Of a DNA stretch of 64,000 nucleotides, positions 63,901 to 64,000 are shown piece after piece (the first letter of the stretch is position 1; every line of letters begins with the position of its first letter). Below the pieces are notes generated by a model. It saw only the letters and a program-made list of their open reading frames with translations, searched no databases and had not been told where the DNA came from. Both the position numbers and the translations under genes were made by a program. This DNA is from Mya arenaria (lineage: Eukaryota; Mollusca; Bivalvia; Myida; Myidae): assembly GCF_026914265.1 (NCBI RefSeq), contig NC_069126.1, forward strand, positions 75,891,232 to 75,955,231. The letters are read 5' to 3'.

Positions 63901-64000
63901 TAGACACATGTGTGGCCTGTCTGTGTTTGACACATGTGTGGTCTGTCTGTGTTTGTCACATATGTGGTCTGTCTGTGTTTGACACACGTGTGATCTGTCT
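60974..64000. repeat. 26-bp minisatellite, more than 110 copies, continuing past the window
   Basis: The unit contains gtttgacacatgtgtggtct followed by gtctgt; gtttgac recurs at 61021 and 61047. Each typical unit holds the palindrome acacatgtgt. Longer repeats exist: the block with ctatctgtccttgacgcata recurs 286 bp apart (61451 and 61737), which is 11 units. On the - strand all frames are open (SNTDRPHMCQTQTDHTCVKH), giving spurious ORFs. The array starts directly at the end of the 39-bp array. Confidence 0.96.

Noticed and set aside
60676-63987. Many - strand ORFs rich in TDRPHMCQTQ, including apparent Cys/His patterns like zinc ligands
   Set aside because: Products of the 26-bp array; the Cys/His spacing is set by the repeat and all frames give the same peptide.

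Overview
The window is animal nuclear DNA: AT-rich, intron-containing, with GT-AG introns, polyadenylation signals, a nuclear tRNA-His gene, simple repeats, MITE-like elements and very long minisatellite arrays. The SKICH-type autophagy receptor gene and the small Gly/Tyr-rich secreted protein suggest a lophotrochozoan, most likely a bivalve mollusc. That placement is inference, not proof.

Layout. (1) 1-8396, + strand: a C2H2 zinc-finger gene whose 5' part lies outside the window. A long charged exon (to 1326) is followed by two paralogous six-finger cassettes, A (2134-4421) and B (7141-8396). Each cassette has a 213-nt first exon, phase-1 junctions and an intron at the same codon of finger 3. 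They look like alternative 3' ends of one gene. (2) 8397-32484: about 24 kb with no gene I can support, holding a MITE, simple repeats and short tandem duplications. (3) 32531-34246, + strand: an intact coding exon for a 571-residue low-complexity protein I do not recognise. (4) 35306-40290: a 35-bp minisatellite of about 140 copies. (5) 40291-45190: a tRNA-His gene (- strand), a SINE-like fragment and a second MITE copy. (6) 45195-50930, + strand: a TATA-driven three-exon gene for a 116-residue protein with a signal peptide, a Gly/Tyr-rich segment and a C-terminal hydrophobic helix. Its large intron holds a 33-bp minisatellite with higher-order structure. (7) 51282-58110, - strand: a complete eleven-exon gene for a 640-residue SKICH / coiled-coil / C2H2 (UBZ1-like) protein of the CALCOCO1-TAX1BP1-NDP52 family. 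It converges on the Gly-rich gene, and a possible divergent exon starts at 58556. (8) 58842-64000: two directly abutting minisatellites of 39 bp and 26 bp; the second runs off the window.

The genes do not form an operon-like system. The zinc-finger gene is a probable transcription factor with switchable DNA-binding ends, the SKICH gene a probable selective-autophagy or transcription adaptor, and the Gly/Tyr-rich gene a probable secreted or membrane-anchored matrix-type protein. The most notable points are the duplicated zinc-finger cassettes and the concentration of large, unrelated minisatellites between 35 and 64 kb. Each of these arrays is free of stops on at least one strand, so they produce large spurious ORFs. 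I recognised no retroviral, LTR or other capsid-bearing element.
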